Shown: positions 41,769 to 50,420 of the stretch, one piece after another
How the letters are laid out: every line of letters begins with the position of its first letter
How positions within the stretch are numbered: position 1 is the stretch's first letter
Origin: Rhizobium viscosum
GTDB taxonomy: Bacteria > Pseudomonadota > Alphaproteobacteria > Rhizobiales > Rhizobiaceae
Assembly: GCF_014873945.1 (NCBI RefSeq)
Contig: NZ_JADBEC010000002.1
Coordinates: 1 to 64,000, forward strand
DNA: 64,000 nucleotides
Direction of reading: 5' to 3'
Made by a program: the position numbers and the translations under genes
Notes under the pieces: model-generated
The model's database searches: none
What the model was told of the DNA's origin: nothing
The model's input: only the letters and a program-made list of their open reading frames with translations

Positions 41769-42473
41769 CTATGCCGCCGTGGCGCGATATTCGAACCGGG
41801 TCACATGGAAGTTTTTTTCCAGGGATGCAGCAATTTGATCGGCGCCTGGAAGGCCTCGGACAGACTTCCACCTGATCTCGTAGATCAGTTCGCGATGCCC
41901 GTCCTCGATATCCCTCAGCCCGGTGAAGATCGCCTCGGAAAGCTCAGGAGCCACGGCCTTCACGTCAGGAATTCCTGAACCGTTCTCCAGTCTGATCGCT
42001 ACCGTGCCCTTCTGATCGCCTGATATCCATCGGTCCACACGCTTCATCGGCGAAAGGATCAGGACGGCAAGGACGGTAACGACGGAACCCGCAGCGATCT
42101 GCCCGCCGCCGAAACACAGGCCGATTGCCGTTATCAGCCATAAGGTCGCCGCAGTGGTGACGCCAGTTGCGATGTCGCCGCGCCGCAGGATCGCGCCTCC
42201 GCCGATGAAGCCCACGCCGGTCAGGACGCCGAGCGGGAAGCGCAAGATGTCCATCGAACCGTTTACGCTCTGGCTCGTCGCCAGGAGGATATTCGCCTGG
42301 ATCATCGAAAGGCAGGCGGCGAGCCCAACGAGGATGGTCGTCCGTAATCCCGCGGCATGGCCGCCTCGTTCCCTGTCGAGGCCGATGAATGCGCCGGCGA
42401 TGACCGTTGCTGCCAGACGGAGCGCGATATCCGTCCAGTTCGGCGTTATGGGCATCAGGTCGATCAGATCCAA
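41769..42473 (-). CDS. MgtC/SapB family membrane protein
   Basis: About 234 aa. Four to five N-terminal helices carry the MgtC signatures GAFIGLDRERGGHAAGLRT and GVGFIGGGAILRRGD, then TTAATLWLITAIGLCFG. A soluble C-terminal ACT-like domain (about 145-234) follows. MgtC proteins help growth at low Mg2+ and inside hosts by acting on membrane energetics. The start is uncertain: TTG 42473 has GGGGAG 8 nt upstream, TTG 42500 would add nine residues, and ATG 42455 has no ribosome site. It lies downstream of oxyR in the same direction with 87 nt between. Confidence 0.86.
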   Translation of the reverse strand: MDLIDLMPITPNWTDIALRLAATVIAGAFIGLDRERGGHAAGLRTTILVGLAACLSMIQANILLATSQSVNGSMDILRFPLGVLTGVGFIGGGAILRRGDIATGVTTAATLWLITAIGLCFGGGQIAAGSVVTVLAVLILSPMKRVDRWISGDQKGTVAIRLENGSGIPDVKAVAPELSEAIFTGLRDIEDGHRELIYEIRWKSVRGLPGADQIAASLEKNFHVTRFEYRATAA

Positions 42474-42560
42474 CTCAGCCGCTCCCCGTTCTGTTGCCAA
42501 AAGTTTTAAGTGCAGGAAGCTAGAGCGCGGCCGGCGGACCGGCCAGTGGAGCAGCGAAAA

Positions 42561-43493
42561 TCACCTTTCGATACCGTGGCGTGCGGGATCGGCGTACTGA
42601 TGCAGGCTTGTGGCCGAGCGGCGGATGACCTCCGAAATCTGCAGCAGTTGTTTGACCAGGGGCGTCGAATTGCGCCAGATGATGCCGATCGTTCTTAACG
42701 GCTGAGGCGTGCGGAACCGGGAAATGGAGACATCCGCCGAGCGCGTCTCCACCGGCACGGCCATTTCCGGAATCAGGGTGACACCGATGCCGGCGCTGAC
42801 CATTTGCACAAGTGTCGAGAGCGAGCTGCCCTCCATGATTTCGCGTGGGCGTGTCGATTCGATGCCGCAGAAGGATAGGGCCTGATCGCGGAAACAGTGC
42901 CCTTCCTCAAGCAGAAGCAGGCGCATTTCCCGCAGGGCCTCGGGTTCCGGCACCGGCTTGCCCTCATCTTCGCGATGGCGGACCAGCACGAATTCCTCTT
43001 CGAACAGCTTGATCTCGGTGAGCGTTGGTTGAGATACCGGTAGTGCGACGACAGCGAGGTCCAGCTCGCCCTGCGCAACCTCGTGAACGAGCCTCGTCGT
43101 CTGGGTTTCACGCACCTGGATCTCGATATTGTCGAACGTTCTGTTCAGATCGCTGATGATCGCCGGCAGCAAATAGGGGGCGATGGTCGGAATGATGCCG
43201 ATTCTGAGCCGTGTAAGCAGTCTGTCCTGTGATGCGCGGGCGAGGTCCCCAAGCTCGTCCACGGCTCTGAGAATGTCGCGTACCCGCAGCGCGAAGAGTT
43301 GTCCGAAGGCGGTCAGCCGCACTTCGCGTGCACCACGTTCGAAGAGATTTCCGCCGAGTTCTTCCTCCAGCTCCTTGATCTGCATGGATAAAGCGGGCTG
43401 CGAAATCGCGCAGGCATCGGCTGCATGGCGAAAGCGGCCGTGGCGCGCCAGGGCTTCAAAATAGCGAAGCTGTTTGAGTGTAAGATTGGTCAT
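42561..43493 (-). CDS. oxyR: Hydrogen-peroxide sensor OxyR (LysR family)
   Basis: 310 aa. N-terminal LysR helix-turn-helix (LKQLRYFEALARHGRFRHAA, then ISQPALSMQIKELE) and a regulatory domain in which Cys200 and Cys209 (LLEEGHCFRDQALSFCG) line up with the redox pair Cys199-Cys208 of E. coli OxyR. The GSSLSTLVQMVSAGIGVTLIPEMA segment is also typical. It is divergent from katG with 188 nt between, the usual rhizobial arrangement. On peroxide it would form the disulphide and activate katG from sites in that spacer. Confidence 0.95.
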   Translation of the reverse strand: MTNLTLKQLRYFEALARHGRFRHAADACAISQPALSMQIKELEEELGGNLFERGAREVRLTAFGQLFALRVRDILRAVDELGDLARASQDRLLTRLRIGIIPTIAPYLLPAIISDLNRTFDNIEIQVRETQTTRLVHEVAQGELDLAVVALPVSQPTLTEIKLFEEEFVLVRHREDEGKPVPEPEALREMRLLLLEEGHCFRDQALSFCGIESTRPREIMEGSSLSTLVQMVSAGIGVTLIPEMAVPVETRSADVSISRFRTPQPLRTIGIIWRNSTPLVKQLLQISEVIRRSATSLHQYADPARHGIER

Positions 43494-43502
43494 AAGATGA
43501 GC

Positions 43503-43554
43503 TTATCGCAGCGATCAGTAAATCCAACTTAAAATTATCACAAGCTTCGGATAA
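43503..43554. promoter_or_regulatory. oxyR-katG divergent control region with candidate OxyR half-sites
   Basis: TTATC occurs at 43503-43507 and again at 43535-43539 (32 bp apart, three helical turns), with the inverted GATAA at 43550-43554. The second pair gives a dyad TTATC-N10-GATAA. LysR tetramers bind such spaced half-sites next to the regulator start. Tentative. Confidence 0.45.
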
Positions 43555-43681
43555 AAAGGAGGGAAGGGAGGATGTGTGCAAAGCCCGTCGATCGACGGCG
43601 AGGCATCCGGCACGCAATCAGGCCCAATAGTTTAACGGACAGACGGCTCCTGGTGACCGTCTGAAGCAACAGGAGAAAACT

Positions 43682-45865
43682 ATGGACCAGAAACCTGACA
43701 GCGCGGGCAAATGTCCCGTTGATCATTCGGGAGCAAGCGCAAGACGCAATCGCGACTGGTGGCCGAGCCAGCTCGACCTGCAGATGCTTCACCATCATTC
43801 CGGTCTTTCGGATCCTATGGGCAGGGATTTCAACTATGCCGAGGAGTTCAAGAAGCTCGATCTCGATGCGGTGAAGAAGGATCTTCATGCGCTGATGACC
43901 GATTCGCAGGACTGGTGGCCGGCAGACTTCGGCCACTACGGCGGTCTCTTCATCCGCATGGCCTGGCACAGCGCCGGCACCTATCGCATTACCGATGGCC
44001 GTGGTGGCGCCGGTCAGGGTCAGCAGCGCTTCGCGCCGCTCAACAGCTGGCCTGACAACGTCAACCTCGACAAGGCTCGCCGCCTGCTCTGGCCGATCAA
44101 GCAGAAATACGGCAACAGCATTTCCTGGGCTGACCTTTTGATCCTCACCGGCAACGTCGCTCTCGAATCCATGGGCTTCAAGACCTTCGGTTTCGCCGGC
44201 GGCCGTGCCGACGTCTGGGAGCCGGAAGAGCTCTACTGGGGTCCGGAAGGCACCTGGCTTGGCGACGAGCGCTACAGTGGCGAACGCGAGCTGGCCGAGC
44301 CGCTTGGCGCCGTGCAGATGGGCCTCATCTATGTCAACCCGGAAGGTCCGAACGGCACACCCGATCCGCTTGCCTCGGCCCGCGACATTCGCGAGACTTT
44401 TGCCCGCATGGCAATGAATGACGAAGAGACCGTAGCGCTGATCGCCGGCGGTCACACCTTCGGCAAGACCCATGGTGCCGGCGATCCCTCGTTTGTCGGC
44501 GTGGATCCTGAAGGCGGAGAGATCGAGGCCCAGGGCCTCGGCTGGGCGAGCAAGTTCAACACTGGTGTCGGCCGCGATGCCATCGGCAGCGGTCTGGAAG
44601 TCACCTGGACGACGACCCCTACCAAGTGGAGCAATAATTTCTTCTGGAACCTGTTCGGCTACGAATGGGAGCTGGAAAAGAGCCCTGGCGGTGCCCATCA
44701 GTGGGTCGCAAAGGGCGCTGGCGCCACCATCCCGGATGCCTTCGATTCTTCGAAGAAGCACCTGCCGCGAATGCTCACTTCCGACCTCGCGCTGCGCGTC
44801 GACCCGGTCTACGAGGCGATCTCGCGTCGCTTCCTTGAAAACCCGGATCAGTTCGCGGACGCCTTTGCTCGCGCCTGGTTCAAGCTCACCCACCGCGATA
44901 TGGGCCCGAAAGTCCGTTATCTCGGCAAGGAAGTCCCGGCAGAAGACCTGATCTGGCAGGACGTCATCCCGGCCGTCGATCACGCGCTCATCGACGACAA
45001 GGACATTGCGGACCTCAAAGCCAAGGTCGTTGCCTCCGGCCTCTCCGTCCAGGAACTCGTCTCGACCGCATGGGCATCCGCTTCGAGCTTCCGCGGTTCC
45101 GACAAGCGCGGCGGCGCCAATGGCGCGCGCATCCGTCTTGCCCCGCAGAAGGACTGGGAAGTCAACGAGCCGGCACAGCTCGCCAAGGTTCTCGGCACTC
45201 TCGAAGGTATCCAGAAGGACTTCAATGCAGCCCAGACCGGCGGCAAGAAGGTCTCTCTCGCCGACCTGATCGTACTTGCCGGTGCAGCCGGTGTCGAAAA
45301 GGCCGCCAAGGCCGGCGGCCAGGACATCGTCGTGCCGTTCACGCCGGGCCGCATGGACGCATCGCAGGAGCAGACCGATGCTGCTTCCTTCGCAGCCCTC
45401 GAACCGCGTGCCGACGGTTTCCGCAACTATGTGAACGGCAAGCGCCTGCAGTTCATGAAGCCGGAAGAAGCTCTCGTCGATCGCGCGCAACTGCTGACGC
45501 TGACCGCGCCTGAGATGACGGTTCTCGTCGGTGGCCTGCGCGTGCTGACGGTCGGCAAGCCGGAACATGGCGTCTTCACCGCGCGTCCGGAAGCGTTGAC
45601 GAACGACTTCTTCGTCAACCTGCTCGACATGGGTACCGTCTGGGCGCCGGTCGCAGGCAAGAACGGCGTTTATGAAGGCCGTGACCGCAAGACCAACGCG
45701 GTCAAGTGGACCGGCACGCGCATCGACCTGATCTTCGGCTCGCATTCGCAGCTGCGCGCGCTTGCGGAAGTCTACGGCCAGTCTGATGCCAAGGCGAAGT
45801 TCGTGAAGGACTTCGTTGCCGCATGGAACAAGGTCATGAATGCAGATCGTTTCGATCTCGTCTGA
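43682..45865 (+). CDS. katG: Catalase-peroxidase KatG
   Basis: 727 aa haem enzyme with catalase and broad peroxidase activity, protecting against H2O2. Distal site Arg92, Trp95 and His96 (IRMAWHSAGTYR); proximal His258 (GGHTFGKTHGAG). The Trp95-Tyr217-Met243 crosslink residues needed for catalase turnover are all present, each 12 positions before the Mycobacterium tuberculosis equivalents (107, 229, 255). There is no signal peptide, so it is cytoplasmic. A ribosome site CAGGAG lies 8-9 nt before ATG 43682. Regulation by the divergent OxyR is inferred. A very strong hairpin follows the stop codon. Confidence 0.97.
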   Translation: MDQKPDSAGKCPVDHSGASARRNRDWWPSQLDLQMLHHHSGLSDPMGRDFNYAEEFKKLDLDAVKKDLHALMTDSQDWWPADFGHYGGLFIRMAWHSAGTYRITDGRGGAGQGQQRFAPLNSWPDNVNLDKARRLLWPIKQKYGNSISWADLLILTGNVALESMGFKTFGFAGGRADVWEPEELYWGPEGTWLGDERYSGERELAEPLGAVQMGLIYVNPEGPNGTPDPLASARDIRETFARMAMNDEETVALIAGGHTFGKTHGAGDPSFVGVDPEGGEIEAQGLGWASKFNTGVGRDAIGSGLEVTWTTTPTKWSNNFFWNLFGYEWELEKSPGGAHQWVAKGAGATIPDAFDSSKKHLPRMLTSDLALRVDPVYEAISRRFLENPDQFADAFARAWFKLTHRDMGPKVRYLGKEVPAEDLIWQDVIPAVDHALIDDKDIADLKAKVVASGLSVQELVSTAWASASSFRGSDKRGGANGARIRLAPQKDWEVNEPAQLAKVLGTLEGIQKDFNAAQTGGKKVSLADLIVLAGAAGVEKAAKAGGQDIVVPFTPGRMDASQEQTDAASFAALEPRADGFRNYVNGKRLQFMKPEEALVDRAQLLTLTAPEMTVLVGGLRVLTVGKPEHGVFTARPEALTNDFFVNLLDMGTVWAPVAGKNGVYEGRDRKTNAVKWTGTRIDLIFGSHSQLRALAEVYGQSDAKAKFVKDFVAAWNKVMNADRFDLV

Positions 45866-46243
45866 TTGAAAAGTTCTCTCTGGACGCGGCGGCAACGCCG
45901 CGTCCAGACGTCAAATACAGGCGAATATCCCTGTTCGCCTGTTGCGCGCGCGATGGTCCGTTGCAGCCGGCGCGGCCAGGCTCATGAAAATTACCTCTTG
46001 AAACAAATCCGGTAAAAAGGGTGGCCCACAGGCCGGATCAGTTATACAAAACTGATTGATTGAGACCATTCGATATCGACTGCACCGGGCTTGCGATTGC
46101 CAAGAGTTATGCCCGCGGCTACGCAATTGCGCAGCTATTGCTCGATTCAGATTTTCAGCTTTTTGGCAAGCCGTATACTGCGACAGTTTTATGTTAGAAG
46201 TTTCTTTAATTCCCCTTCAATCCGATTTCGTTATCATGGCCAT
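45866..46243. other. Intergenic region between katG and the diguanylate cyclase
   Basis: 378 nt. It holds the katG terminator (45879-45908), then AT-rich sequence that probably contains the cyclase promoter. No further gene is supported. Confidence 0.5.
45879..45908 (+). terminator. katG terminator hairpin
   Basis: Perfect 13-bp stem TCTGGACGCGGCG / CGCCGCGTCCAGA closed by a GCAA tetraloop, 14 nt after the katG stop. It is very stable, though without a clear T-run. Confidence 0.7.
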
Positions 46244-48049
46244 ATGAGAATAAGCACCATTACGAACTGGGCGTATGGCATAACCGTGATCCTCACGGCG
46301 CTTTCGGCTGTTGCTTTCATCATGTCGTCCCGCAGCGCCGAGGACGAGCGGCGTGCAGTTGAGGAACATCTCGCTTTCGATTCGCTGACCGAACAGCTTG
46401 AGATGGGTGCCGAAGTCTCCAGCGATGAAGCAAGGCTCTACGTCATGCGCGGCGAACAGCGTCATCTTGATGCCTTCAAGGCGGACGAGGAGGCCGAACG
46501 ACGACATGAAGCCGCGGCCGAGCAGATTGCGGCAAGAGACACATCCGTCGTCGAGCGGAATATTCTCGAGGACATAGTCAAACAGGCCGAGGCACTTGAC
46601 GCGGTGGAGGCAGCCGCTGTCGATGCCTTCCAGAAGGGAGACAGGCAGGCAGCGCAACAGATGCTTTTCGGGCCGGAGCATGAGCGGTTGCAAACTGCCC
46701 TCCTGGGGTCGGCCGCGCATCTGCGCGACGTCACGGCGACACGCACGGGAGCCGCGCTCGACGATGCACGCCGGCGCAGCAATCAATGGAGCCTTGTCGC
46801 CAAGATCATGCTGTCGATGACCGGCCTGCTCTTTCTGGCCGTACTCTATTTTATCCTCCGGCGTCGCGTGGCCATGCCTCTCGTGCGCATGACGGGCATC
46901 GTTACCCGGCTCGCCAAGCAGGATTATGCGGTCGAGGTCCCTGACGACCACCGCCGGGATGAAATCGGCGAGATGAACGAGGCCATCCAGATCTTTCGCG
47001 AAAACGGGCTTGAGCGTGAGCGCCTGGATGCGGAGCGACGGGCTGACCAGCATACCAAGGATCTCATCCTGCAGATGATGCATCGCCTTCAGGCCTGTGA
47101 AAATCAACATGAACTGGCCGATGTCGTTGCGCGCTTCGCGCCACAGATCTTTCCAGGCATTGCCGGAAGTCTTTATATCCTCAACGAGGAAAAGTCCGCT
47201 CTCGCGCAAGCCGGCACGTGGCTGAAGCCTGTCAATGCGCAGATCGCCTTTCCGGCCAATGCCTGCTGGGCTCTGCGGCGCGGCCGCCCGCATTTGAGCG
47301 GCACTGGCGACGGCGATGTGTCCTGCCAGCATGTCGAGGGGAGTGGTGTTGCTACCTCCTGTTTCCCGTTGACGGCACAGGGCGACATGATTGGTCTTCT
47401 TTATCTCGAGGAGCGTCACGGGCAGACGCCGGTGCTGGATAATGTTCGTCTCTATCTGGAGTTGATCGCCGAGAACATCGGGTTGGCGGTCGCCAATCTG
47501 CAGTTTCGTGAAAAGCTGACCGATCTTGCCATCCGCGATCCATTGACCGCGCTCTTCAATCGCCGTTTCCTCGACGATACGCTGCAGCGGCGTGGGCGCG
47601 ACAATGGCGAAGAGCCGCTCACCTGTCTGATGATCGACATCGACCACTTCAAGCGTTTCAACGACCAGTTCGGTCACGATGCCGGCGACATGGTCATGCA
47701 ATATGTCGGGCAGATCCTGCGTAGTGCTGTTGTCGATATCGGCAACGCATTCCGTTTCGGCGGGGAGGAATTTACCGTTCTGCTGCCTGACTGCAGCGAA
47801 GAAGATGGTTTCGAATTCGCTGAAAAGCTGCGTGCGCAGATCAGTGGGGCAGCACTTTCACACTCAGGTCAGATCATCGGCACAGTGTCGGTATCAATCG
47901 GTGTGGCGGTATCGCCTGCAGAAGGCGCAGTCGATACGCTGGTGAGCCGCGCCGACGCGGCCCTTCTCGACGCCAAGGCCAAAGGCCGCAATAAAACTGT
48001 TCTTGCAAGCAGTTTGAACGGGCCACCGCAGGAAACGCGACGCGCCTGA
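46244..48049 (+). CDS. Membrane-bound diguanylate cyclase (4-helix sensor-HAMP-GAF-GGDEF)
   Basis: 601 aa. A first membrane helix (about 9-28), a periplasmic helical sensor (30-182), a second helix (about 186-205), HAMP (206-262), GAF (285-420) and GGDEF (425-590). The active-site motif is intact as GGEEF (506-510), with substrate residues in RDPLTALFNRRFLDD and MIDIDHFKRFND. The inhibitory RxxD site normally nine residues before GGEEF is absent, so product inhibition may be lost. It makes cyclic di-GMP in response to a periplasmic or cytoplasmic signal. ATG 46244 is chosen because the first membrane helix starts there; the ribosome site is weak. Confidence 0.9.
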   Translation: MRISTITNWAYGITVILTALSAVAFIMSSRSAEDERRAVEEHLAFDSLTEQLEMGAEVSSDEARLYVMRGEQRHLDAFKADEEAERRHEAAAEQIAARDTSVVERNILEDIVKQAEALDAVEAAAVDAFQKGDRQAAQQMLFGPEHERLQTALLGSAAHLRDVTATRTGAALDDARRRSNQWSLVAKIMLSMTGLLFLAVLYFILRRRVAMPLVRMTGIVTRLAKQDYAVEVPDDHRRDEIGEMNEAIQIFRENGLERERLDAERRADQHTKDLILQMMHRLQACENQHELADVVARFAPQIFPGIAGSLYILNEEKSALAQAGTWLKPVNAQIAFPANACWALRRGRPHLSGTGDGDVSCQHVEGSGVATSCFPLTAQGDMIGLLYLEERHGQTPVLDNVRLYLELIAENIGLAVANLQFREKLTDLAIRDPLTALFNRRFLDDTLQRRGRDNGEEPLTCLMIDIDHFKRFNDQFGHDAGDMVMQYVGQILRSAVVDIGNAFRFGGEEFTVLLPDCSEEDGFEFAEKLRAQISGAALSHSGQIIGTVSVSIGVAVSPAEGAVDTLVSRADAALLDAKAKGRNKTVLASSLNGPPQETRRA

Positions 48050-48075
48050 TATTAGAAAAAGTGGCGATACGCCGA

Positions 48076-48273
48076 TCAGTTACCGACGACGCCATGCGGC
48101 GCATGTTCGGCTATCTCGCGGGCTGCGCCATAATCGCGCTCGTGGGCGGAGCGGAAGCGATGTTCGGTGCGGCCGGTCAGATCATGATAGCGGTCGGTCA
48201 TGCCGTCGGCATAGGTGCCGGTATCAGCGTCGAAATCTTCATTCGACGGCTTGATCGAGAAAAATTTGAACAT
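48076..48273 (-). CDS. Small hydrophilic hypothetical protein
   Basis: 65 aa: MFKFFSIKPSNEDFDADTGT, then YADGMTDRYHDLTGRTEHRF, and a His/Glu/Ala-rich tail. It is rich in charged residues and His, with no membrane helix. Its start at 48273 is backed by GGAGG 9 nt upstream. It ends convergently 26 nt from the diguanylate cyclase stop. Function unknown. Confidence 0.6.
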   Translation of the reverse strand: MFKFFSIKPSNEDFDADTGTYADGMTDRYHDLTGRTEHRFRSAHERDYGAAREIAEHAPHGVVGN

Positions 48274-48415
48274 TTTCAGGGTCCTCCACAGCGTGCTGTC
48301 AACATCCGGACGTGTCGTTCGGTTCCTTCCATCAGATGATTATAATGAAAAAATTAACCATGTTTAAACAAACGGCATGTGTTTGAGGCGCATGCCGCCT
48401 GATTGCTTAAGATTT

Positions 48416-49435
48416 TTATGCCTGATGCAAAAGCAGCGCCAGCAACTGTTGCAGCGAAACACCGCCCAGCGGCTGACCCTCCTGTGATATGACAGCGGCA
48501 GAGGAGACGTCGGCCCGCGACATTTCCCGCAATGCTCCTTCGATATCCATATCTTCGCAAAGCTGCAGCTGGCTTTCGACCGAGACCTGCTTCGCGACGG
48601 CTCCAATCTTGATGACCCGGCCGCGATTGACCTCCTTGACGAAGGCGGCGATGTAATCATTGGCAGGGTTGAGGACGATTTCGGCCGCCGAACCCTGCTG
48701 GATGACCTCGCCATCACGCAAGATGGCGATTTTCTCCCCGAGCCGGAGAGCTTCGTCGAGATCGTGGGTGATGAAAACGACCGTTTTCTTCAGGTCCTTC
48801 TGTAGATCGAGGAGGACGGTCTGCATGTCCACGCGGATCAGCGGATCGAGCGCAGAATAGGCCTCATCCATCAGCAGGATTTCGGCATCATTGGTGAGTG
48901 CCCGCGCGAGCCCGACACGCTGCTGCATGCCACCGGAGAGTTGGTTCGGATAGTGCCCATCAAAGCCCTCCAGGCCGACGCGCTTGATCCAGGCATTGGC
49001 CCGTTCCTCACGCTCCGCCTTGGCAACGCCCTGGATTTCCAGACCGTAGACGGTGTTCTGCAGCACGTTGCGATGTGGCAGCAGGCCGAAACGCTGGAAG
49101 ACCATGGCGGTCTTCCGACGGCGGAATTCGCGAAGCTGCAAGGCATCCATGCGACAGACATCCTCGCCGCCGTAGAGGACTTCACCCGATGTGGGATCGA
49201 TCAGCCGGTTGATGTGGCGGATCAGCGTCGATTTGCCGGAGCCGGAAAGACCCATGATGACGGTGATCTTGCCGCCGGGGATGGTGATGTTGATGTCTTT
49301 CAGCCCCAGCACATGACCGTGCTCCTTGTTGAGCTCGGTCTTCGACATGCCCTTGCTGACGGCGTCCACATAGTCGCGCCCGCGCGGACCGAAGATCTTA
49401 AAGAGGCTCCGGATCTCGATGGAATTACTAGCCAT
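48416..49435 (-). CDS. proV: Quaternary-amine (glycine betaine/proline/choline) ABC transporter ATPase
   Basis: 339 aa ProV-type ATPase. The MSKTELNKEHGHVLGLKDIN N-terminal extension and Walker A GLSGSGKST, Q-loop MVFQRFGLLPHRN, signature LSGGMQQRVGLARA and Walker B ILLMDEAYSALDP identify the QAT family. A pair of CBS-like segments follows (about 275-339, GALREMSRADVSSAA). The start codon lies inside the permease gene's end (8-nt overlap), with GGGAG 7 nt before it. It is third in the operon after the binding protein and permease. The substrate may be glycine betaine, proline betaine, choline or histidine; sequence alone does not decide. Confidence 0.9.
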   Translation of the reverse strand: MASNSIEIRSLFKIFGPRGRDYVDAVSKGMSKTELNKEHGHVLGLKDINITIPGGKITVIMGLSGSGKSTLIRHINRLIDPTSGEVLYGGEDVCRMDALQLREFRRRKTAMVFQRFGLLPHRNVLQNTVYGLEIQGVAKAEREERANAWIKRVGLEGFDGHYPNQLSGGMQQRVGLARALTNDAEILLMDEAYSALDPLIRVDMQTVLLDLQKDLKKTVVFITHDLDEALRLGEKIAILRDGEVIQQGSAAEIVLNPANDYIAAFVKEVNRGRVIKIGAVAKQVSVESQLQLCEDMDIEGALREMSRADVSSAAVISQEGQPLGGVSLQQLLALLLHQA

Positions 49436-50315
49436 GCACGATCTCCCGGTGCTTCTGGAGCCGCAGACCGTAGGCCTGGCTGATCCGGTCGAAAATGATG
49501 GCAATGCCGACGATTGCGAGACCGTTGAAGACGCCGAGGGTGAAATACTGGTTGGAGATGGCCTTGAGAACAGGCTGGCCAAGCCCTTGGACACCGATCA
49601 TCGAGGCAATGACCACCATGGCGAGCGCCATCATGATCGTCTGGTTGATGCCGGCCATGATGGTCGGCAGCGCCAGCGGCAGCTGGACGTTGCGAAGCTT
49701 CTGCCAGCTCGATGAACCGAAGGCGTCTGCTGCCTCCAGTACATTCTCGTCCACCATGCGGATGCCGAGATTGGTGAGGCGGATCATCGGCGGCAGGGCG
49801 TAGATGACGACGGCAATGACGCCGGGGACACGGCCGATGCCGAGAAGCATGACGACGGGGATCAGGTAGACGAAGCTCGGCATGGTCTGCATGACGTCGA
49901 GGATCGGATTGACGATCCCCTGCATCCTGTTGGATCGCGCCATCAGGATGCCGAGCGGTAGTCCGATCACGATCGAGAGCACGGTACAGACGAAGATCAT
50001 CGACACGGTCTTCATCGTATCCTGCCACATGTCGAAATAACCGATGACAAGAAGCGTCAGAACACAGCCGATGACGACCTTCCAGTTGCGGCTGGCAAAC
50101 CACGCAATGGCGGCAAAAGCAATCAGAATGACCGGCCAGGGTGTGCCGGTCAGTAGCCGTTCGGCCCATATGAGAAAACTTTGCAGCGGGCTGAAGGCAG
50201 CTTCGATGCTGTCGCCATAGGCGCGGGTGAAGGCGCGAAATCCTTCATCCACGCTCTTCTTCAGCTCGCGCAGCGTGTCGTCGTTCATTGTCGGAAATTT
50301 CCAGAGCCAATCCAT
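49428..50315 (-). CDS. proW: Quaternary-amine ABC transporter permease (ProW type)
   Basis: 295 aa. A soluble N-terminal part (about 1-60, DDTLRELKKSVDEGFRAFTR) precedes six helices with the ProW signatures DVMQTMPSFVYLIPVVMLLG, ALPPMIRLTNLGIRMV and EAADAFGSSSWQKLRNVQLP (the coupling loop). ATG 50315 has GGGGAC upstream; 30 in-frame codons before it lie in the spacer after the binding-protein gene and lack a ribosome site. Its end overlaps the ATPase start. Confidence 0.9.
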   Translation of the reverse strand: MDWLWKFPTMNDDTLRELKKSVDEGFRAFTRAYGDSIEAAFSPLQSFLIWAERLLTGTPWPVILIAFAAIAWFASRNWKVVIGCVLTLLVIGYFDMWQDTMKTVSMIFVCTVLSIVIGLPLGILMARSNRMQGIVNPILDVMQTMPSFVYLIPVVMLLGIGRVPGVIAVVIYALPPMIRLTNLGIRMVDENVLEAADAFGSSSWQKLRNVQLPLALPTIMAGINQTIMMALAMVVIASMIGVQGLGQPVLKAISNQYFTLGVFNGLAIVGIAIIFDRISQAYGLRLQKHREIVHG

Positions 50316-50383
50316 ACCGGTCCCCAAAATAGATAGTGGCGGCGGCCGATTGTTATTTTGGCCGTCGCGCCGAAGGATTGTCT

Positions 50384-50403
50384 GGGCAGCGGCGAGGCTG
50401 CCC
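50384..50403 (-). promoter_or_regulatory. Hairpin after the betaine-binding protein gene
   Basis: Perfect 7-bp stem GGGCAGC / GCTGCCC with a 6-nt loop, 17 nt past the stop of the binding-protein gene and before the permease. It has the same position as the hairpins in the rhamnose and polyol ABC operons. Confidence 0.55.
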
Positions 50404-50420
50404 ATGTCGTGTCTGAGTGA

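Noticed and set aside
43538..45895. Minus-strand frame of 785 codons
   Set aside because: It is the antisense of katG, whose active-site residues are all present; long antisense frames are expected opposite GC3-rich genes.
46217..47701. Minus-strand frame of 494 codons
   Set aside because: Antisense to the diguanylate cyclase with intact GGEEF; shadow.
48061..48339. Plus-strand frame of 92 codons after the diguanylate cyclase
   Set aside because: The opposite strand encodes a 65-aa protein with a good GGAGG ribosome site; the plus frame has none and starts 11 nt after the cyclase stop without features beyond chance hydrophobicity.
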